Shown here one piece after another: positions 60,202 to 64,000 of a DNA stretch of 64,000 nucleotides. The stretch covers positions 17,516 to 81,515 of the forward strand of contig CACVAX010000041.1 of the NCBI GenBank assembly GCA_902727935.1. Direction: 5' to 3'. How positions within the stretch are numbered: the stretch's first letter is position 1; every line of letters begins with the position of its first letter. Below the pieces are notes generated by a model. The model saw only the letters and a program-made list of their open reading frames with translations. It made no database searches and was not told the origin of the DNA. This stretch comes from an uncultured Sulfurovum sp. (lineage in GTDB: Bacteria; Campylobacterota; Campylobacteria; Campylobacterales; Sulfurovaceae). Both the position numbers and the translations under genes were made by a program.

Positions 60202-61917
60202 ATGGAAATGAACGGTGCACAAATGGTTTGTGAAGCACTGGTAGCCGAGGGTGTAAAGACCGTATTTGGTTACCCAGGTGGTGCTATTATGAACGTATAC
60301 GACGCAATATATAAACAAGATGGCTTTGAACATATTTTAAATAGACATGAACAAGCTTCTGTCCATGCAGCAGATGGCTATGCAAGAACCACTGGTGAAG
60401 TAGGGGTAGCGATGGTAACTTCTGGACCGGGGTTTACCAATGCTGTAACAGGCTTAGCAACGGCTTATATGGATTCAATTCCTTTGGTTGTTATTTCTGG
60501 ACAAGTTCCTCAAATGCTATTGGGTACAGATGGTTTTCAAGAGATTGATGCTGTAGGTATTTCAAGACCTTGTACGAAGCATAATTATTTGGTTCGTAAC
60601 ATCGCTGATTTACCTCGTATTTTAAAAGAAGCATTTCATATTGCACGTACAGGAAGACCTGGACCAGTTCTTGTTGATATTCCAAAAGATATTACAGCAG
60701 AAATGGGTGATTTCGTTTATCCTGATACGGTAAACCTGCCTAGTTATATGACAGTTGTACCTAAAGTAAAAGAAGAAGAGGTTCAGGCAGCTGTTGAAGC
60801 AATTTTGAAAGCTAAGAAACCTTTACTGTATATTGGTGGGGGAGCAGTGCTTTCAAATGCAAGTGAGGAAATTCGTACTTTGGCTGAATTGAGTCAAATA
60901 CCTACAGTTGAGACCTTGATGGCATTGGGGGTAATGGGTGCAAAGAATCCATTACGTTTAGGGATGCTTGGAATGCATGGTAACTATGCATCTAATATGG
61001 CAATGTCAGAAACAGATTTGATTATTTCTTTAGGGGCTAGATTTGATGATCGTGTAACAGGGAATCTAGCTGAATTTGGTAAATATGCAAAGATTATTCA
61101 TGTAGATATTGATCCTGCAAATATTGGTAAATTGGTTACGGTAGATTATCCCATTGTTGGTGATGTGAAAGATGCTGTTGAAATGATGATTACGGGACTT
61201 ACGGAACGTGTAAACTCAGAGCAATATAATGACTGGAGAGAAGTTTTAGCACGTTATGATGCACTTTATCCACAATCATTTGAAGACTCTGATGAGGTCA
61301 TTAAGCCTCAATGGGTTATTGAGCGTTTAGGGGAACTTGTTGGAGAACAGGCCATTATTACTTCAGATGTTGGACAACATCAAATGTGGGCTGCACAACA
61401 TTTTCCATTTGACCGACCAAGACAATGGATTAATTCAGGTGGGTTAGGAACAATGGGCTTTGGTTTACCAGCAGCTTTGGGAGCTAAGAAAGCATTTCCA
61501 GGTAAAACAGTGATTAATGTAACTGGTGATGGTTCAATTTTAATGAATGTTCAAGAGTTGGTAACAGCATCAGAATATAAGATTCCAGTGATTAATGTTA
61601 TTTTAAATAATCAATTTTTAGGAATGGTACGTCAGTGGCAAACTTTCTTTTATGAAGATCGTTTTGCTGAAACAGATTTATCTTTTCAGCCAAACTACAA
61701 GGCATTGGCTGAAGCTTGTCATGGAATTGGTTATGATATCACAACCAAAGAAGAGTTTGATACTGCCTTAAAAGATGCCATTGAACAAGATAAAGTAGCT
61801 TTTTTAAATGTACAAGTGGCACGTTTTGAAGATGTTTTACCAATGGTACCTTCTAATGGAAGTTTAAATAACATGATGCTACCAAAAATTTCTAATCCAG
61901 AAAAAGGAGAAAAGTAA
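60202..61917 (+). CDS. ilvB: Acetolactate synthase, large subunit
   Basis: IlvB condenses pyruvate to acetolactate (or acetohydroxybutyrate) with TPP, for valine, leucine and isoleucine synthesis. The 571 residues from ATG 60202 (GGAG at 60189-60192) have the catalytic Glu region LNRHEQASVHAADGYAR, FAD-region LGMLGMHGNYASN, and TPP motif GDGSILMNVQELVTA (D-G...N). It overlaps ilvH by one base. Confidence 0.95.
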   Translation: MEMNGAQMVCEALVAEGVKTVFGYPGGAIMNVYDAIYKQDGFEHILNRHEQASVHAADGYARTTGEVGVAMVTSGPGFTNAVTGLATAYMDSIPLVVISGQVPQMLLGTDGFQEIDAVGISRPCTKHNYLVRNIADLPRILKEAFHIARTGRPGPVLVDIPKDITAEMGDFVYPDTVNLPSYMTVVPKVKEEEVQAAVEAILKAKKPLLYIGGGAVLSNASEEIRTLAELSQIPTVETLMALGVMGAKNPLRLGMLGMHGNYASNMAMSETDLIISLGARFDDRVTGNLAEFGKYAKIIHVDIDPANIGKLVTVDYPIVGDVKDAVEMMITGLTERVNSEQYNDWREVLARYDALYPQSFEDSDEVIKPQWVIERLGELVGEQAIITSDVGQHQMWAAQHFPFDRPRQWINSGGLGTMGFGLPAALGAKKAFPGKTVINVTGDGSILMNVQELVTASEYKIPVINVILNNQFLGMVRQWQTFFYEDRFAETDLSFQPNYKALAEACHGIGYDITTKEEFDTALKDAIEQDKVAFLNVQVARFEDVLPMVPSNGSLNNMMLPKISNPEKGEK

Positions 61918-62387
61918 TGCCTCAAACAAGAAGAGTAATATCAATTATTGTTGAAAATGAAAGTTCAGTACTGTCTCGTGTTTCTGGACTTTTTTCTGGT
62001 CGTGGTTATAATATTGGAACATTAACGGTTGCTCCTATTCCTAATAGTAAGCGTTCGCATATGACCATCACGACAAAGGGTGATGAGCAAACATTGAATC
62101 AAATCACAAAGCAACTAAATAAAATTGTGCCTGTTTATAAAGTAATTGAACATGATGAGATGGTGGAAAAAGAGATGGTATTGGTTAAATTTCCCTTAGC
62201 TGAAAGTTTAGCTGATATAGAAGTTTTATGTGAAGCATATAATGGAACTATCGTGAATGTTGGTGTTGATATGTGTATTGGTATGGTAGCTGATGAACCT
62301 TTGAGAGTAAGGCATTTTATTGAAGCTGTAGCACGTTTTAACCCTATTGAAATTGTTCGTGGTGGGGTTGTTGCCATAGAGCGATAG
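61917..62387 (+). CDS. ilvH: Acetolactate synthase, small subunit
   Basis: The regulatory subunit. The 156 residues begin with the ACT domain (RRVISIIVENESSVLSRVSGLFSGRGYNI, TVAPIPNSKRSHMTI), which binds valine for feedback inhibition, and a C-terminal domain (ELVKFPLAE-type region to EIVRGGVVAIER). Coupled to ilvB by TAATG. Confidence 0.95.
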   Translation: MPQTRRVISIIVENESSVLSRVSGLFSGRGYNIGTLTVAPIPNSKRSHMTITTKGDEQTLNQITKQLNKIVPVYKVIEHDEMVEKEMVLVKFPLAESLADIEVLCEAYNGTIVNVGVDMCIGMVADEPLRVRHFIEAVARFNPIEIVRGGVVAIER

Positions 62388-62417
62388 TTGAAAAAAGATG
62401 ATATGGGAGAATGAAGC

Positions 62418-63368
62418 ATGAAACTAAGTAAAATATCTGAAGCAATAGAAGTTAAGTATAAGGGTGCTGATATTGATATAAAAGGATTACATACCTTAGA
62501 TGAAGCAGACCCTTCTCATATTTCTTTTTTTAATGATGAAAAATACATAGGACAATTAGTTACCACAAAAGCTGGAGCTGTATTGATTGCTTTGAAGTAT
62601 GTAAACTTACTACCTAAAACAACTATTCCTCTTATTACAGATGAAGCTTATTTGAAACTGGCACTCGCATCAAAATTTTTCACACATCAAATTTCAACGA
62701 GTCATGAAGCACCTAATATGGGTTCGAATTGTACTATTGATACAAAAGTTAGTTTTGGAAGAGGGGTTTTTTTAGGAGACAATGTAACGATTATGGCTGG
62801 AACTTATGTGGGTGATAATGTGTGCATCGCTTCTAATACATTGATTTATCCAAATGTTACAATATATCATGACTCTATCATCGGCAGTGAGTGTATTATT
62901 CATGCTGGAACGGTTATTGGTTCCGATGGTTATGGATTTGCCCATACAAAACAAGGACATCATATTAAAATTTATCAAAATGGTAATGTAGTTATCGAAG
63001 ATAATGTTGAAGTTGGTGCAAATTGTGTTGTGGACAGAGCCGTATTTGGATCTACCTATATTCGACAAGGTTCAAAACTCGATAACTTAGTTCAGATAGC
63101 CCATAATTGTGATATTGGAGAACATTCGCTTTTAGCAGGGCAGGTAGGTATGGCTGGTTCAACAACGACAGGAAGAAATATTGTAATGGGTGGTCAAAGT
63201 GGAACAGCAGGTCATTTACACTTAGAAGATTTTACAACCATTGCAGGAAAAGGTGGAGTAACAAAGTCTCTTAAAGGGGGTAAAACCTATGCAGGTTTCC
63301 CTGCAATTGATCATAAAGTTTGGTTGCGACTCCAAGCTAAATTAGCATTTTTAGTTAAGAAGAAATAG
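62418..63368 (+). CDS. lpxD: UDP-3-O-acyl-glucosamine N-acyltransferase
   Basis: LpxD adds the second acyl chain in lipid A synthesis. The 316 residues have an N-terminal uridine-binding domain (1-95), left-handed beta helix of hexapeptide repeats (about 100-260), and catalytic His in [27 protein letters not shown] is the usual start. The ilvB-ilvH-lpxD order is shared with Campylobacter; GGGAG precedes ATG. Confidence 0.94.
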   Translation: MKLSKISEAIEVKYKGADIDIKGLHTLDEADPSHISFFNDEKYIGQLVTTKAGAVLIALKYVNLLPKTTIPLITDEAYLKLALASKFFTHQISTSHEAPNMGSNCTIDTKVSFGRGVFLGDNVTIMAGTYVGDNVCIASNTLIYPNVTIYHDSIIGSECIIHAGTVIGSDGYGFAHTKQGHHIKIYQNGNVVIEDNVEVGANCVVDRAVFGSTYIRQGSKLDNLVQIAHNCDIGEHSLLAGQVGMAGSTTTGRNIVMGGQSGTAGHLHLEDFTTIAGKGGVTKSLKGGKTYAGFPAIDHKVWLRLQAKLAFLVKKK

Positions 63369-63370
63369 TA

Positions 63371-63868
63371 CTATTGAGCATATTTATGTATATAGCCTTC
63401 TAGTACTTCTTCTGAAGTAACACCTATTTTTAAGACTTGCACTTTACCGTTTGCATCAATAACAACTAAAAAAGGAATAGCCCCAGCCCATTGTGAGTTA
63501 TCAGCAACATATCTTACAACCAATCCAATATCATAGTTTGAAAAAGTGGTGTAATTGATTCCATTTTTATCTTTATAGGTATTAATAGGGTTTACCTCAT
63601 TATTTTGGACTTCTATTGCCAGTACTTTTAATTTATTAGGGTATTTTTTTTGCAGTTTAATTAGACTTGGCATAATCTCTTTACAGGCTGCACATTTTAG
63701 ACCAAAAAATTCAAGAAAAACAACTTTGCCCTCCATACCTTCAATTTTTATTTCATCGTTTTGTGCCATAACTTTATAAGTTGTACCATTGGTATCAGTC
63801 ATTTCCATATTTTGGGCATGAAGTGCTATGTTTAGTATAGCGAGTAATAAAATAATAATCTTTTTCAT
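63371..63868 (-). CDS. Periplasmic TlpA-like thioredoxin
   Basis: A 165-residue exported protein: signal peptide (1-18, ending HAQ), then a thioredoxin fold with redox pair CAAC in FFGLKCAACKEIMPSL (near residue 57) and cis-Pro in WAGAIPFLVVIDANG. TlpA/ResA-like proteins reduce apocytochrome cysteines before haem attachment, which fits with CcsBA elsewhere, but this link is inference. ATG follows AAGGATATA. Confidence 0.85.
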   Translation of the reverse strand: MKKIIILLLAILNIALHAQNMEMTDTNGTTYKVMAQNDEIKIEGMEGKVVFLEFFGLKCAACKEIMPSLIKLQKKYPNKLKVLAIEVQNNEVNPINTYKDKNGINYTTFSNYDIGLVVRYVADNSQWAGAIPFLVVIDANGKVQVLKIGVTSEEVLEGYIHKYAQ

Positions 63869-63891
63869 TTATATCCTTCGTATAATAGATA

Positions 63892-63919
63892 ACCAACCAA
63901 ATGATAAAATAAGGTTGGT
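63892..63919 (-). promoter_or_regulatory. Inverted repeat upstream of the TlpA-like gene
   Basis: ACCAACC and GGTTGGT flank 14 AT-rich bases, 24 bases before the start codon on the minus strand. Either an operator or the terminator of the gene beyond the window. The rest of 63869-64000 shows nothing else. Confidence 0.4.
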
Positions 63920-64000
63920 CAAACAATAACGACTCATAGTTTTCACAAAAGCTAATAGTAAACAAGTTTCTTTCCTTTTTGGACAATAGTACCAACAGAT

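Noticed and set aside
63366..63377. AATAGTACTATT palindrome at the lpxD/TlpA-like junction
   Set aside because: Only 12 bases and without loop; too short to call a terminator.
63795..63995. Small minus-strand frame at the window end
   Set aside because: It overlaps the TlpA-like signal peptide in another frame, lacks a ribosome site and has no recognisable composition.
1..64000. CRISPR array, insertion sequence, prophage or rRNA
   Set aside because: No regularly spaced repeats, transposase motifs, phage structural genes or rRNA stretches were seen when reading both strands.

Overview
The window looks like chromosomal DNA from a Campylobacterota (epsilonproteobacterial) species, most like the Sulfurimonas/Sulfurovum/Arcobacter side of the phylum. 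The clues are low GC content, very tight gene packing and family-specific gene arrangements: a single-chain CcsBA cytochrome c haem lyase, a long TrmB followed by ftsE-ftsX-M23 peptidase, lptA-engB-acetyltransferase-mreD-mrdA, ilvB-ilvH-lpxD, M16 protease-dapA-FabL-like reductase, and aconitase B. This placement rests on protein motifs and gene order read by eye; no database search was run.

Layout. 1-3.4 kb: end of a restriction specificity subunit, prmC, an ATPase + HNH nuclease pair resembling Septu defence, and a DUF4149 membrane protein. 3.4-5.4 kb: secreted reprolysin-like metalloprotease with a separately encoded propeptide-like partner. 5.7-13.3 kb: trmA, an exported protein of unknown function, then rluD-type synthase, fn3 lipoprotein, trmB, ftsE, ftsX and an EnvC-like protein. 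13.3-14.8 kb: a damaged aldo/keto reductase gene and mscL. 14.9-19.7 kb: Nudix hydrolase, CcsBA, carbonic anhydrase. 19.8-23.3 kb: a large NACHT/HEAT-repeat protein whose reading frame has no start codon of its own and follows a 123-residue frame with a -1 slippery heptamer at the junction. 23.4-27.2 kb: glutamate-receptor-like channel with an odd filter, an unknown gene, and a two-component system. 27.3-31.7 kb: mltG and a pqiABC lipid-transport set with pqiA split in two. 31.7-37.2 kb: membrane protein, AmgK-like kinase, SelO, phosphoglycolate phosphatase, greA, argC. 37.2-42.8 kb: FIST-domain histidine kinase, PLP protein, rseP, an unknown coiled-coil membrane protein, pgsA. 42.9-48.0 kb: FabL-like reductase, dapA, M16 peptidase, tmk, coaD, ubiX, tRNA-Leu, HU. 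48.2-54 kb: ftsK, acnB, a MazEF-like toxin-antitoxin pair. 54-64 kb: DUF445, HAD phosphatase, psd; lptA-engB-argA-like-mreD-mrdA; ilvB-ilvH-lpxD; thioredoxin-like protein.

Most genes are housekeeping: envelope growth and division (FtsEX/EnvC, FtsK, MreD/PBP2, MltG, LptA, LpxD, Psd, PgsA, PqiABC, RseP), amino acid synthesis (ArgC, NAGS-like, DapA, IlvBH) and RNA modification (TrmA, TrmB, RluD, tRNA-Leu). Accessory material sits at 1-2.9 kb and 19.8-23.3 kb (probable antiphage defence), at 53.4-53.9 kb (toxin-antitoxin), and at the protease pair.

Most interesting points: the probable -1 frameshift fusion making an about 1,160-residue NACHT protein; an 8-bp tandem duplication that exactly accounts for the lost N-terminus of the aldo/keto reductase; a metalloprotease that lacks a propeptide beside a gene that looks like one; and a GluR0-like channel without the potassium filter. 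No intergenic gap exceeds 300 bp; no CRISPR array, insertion sequence or rRNA was seen.
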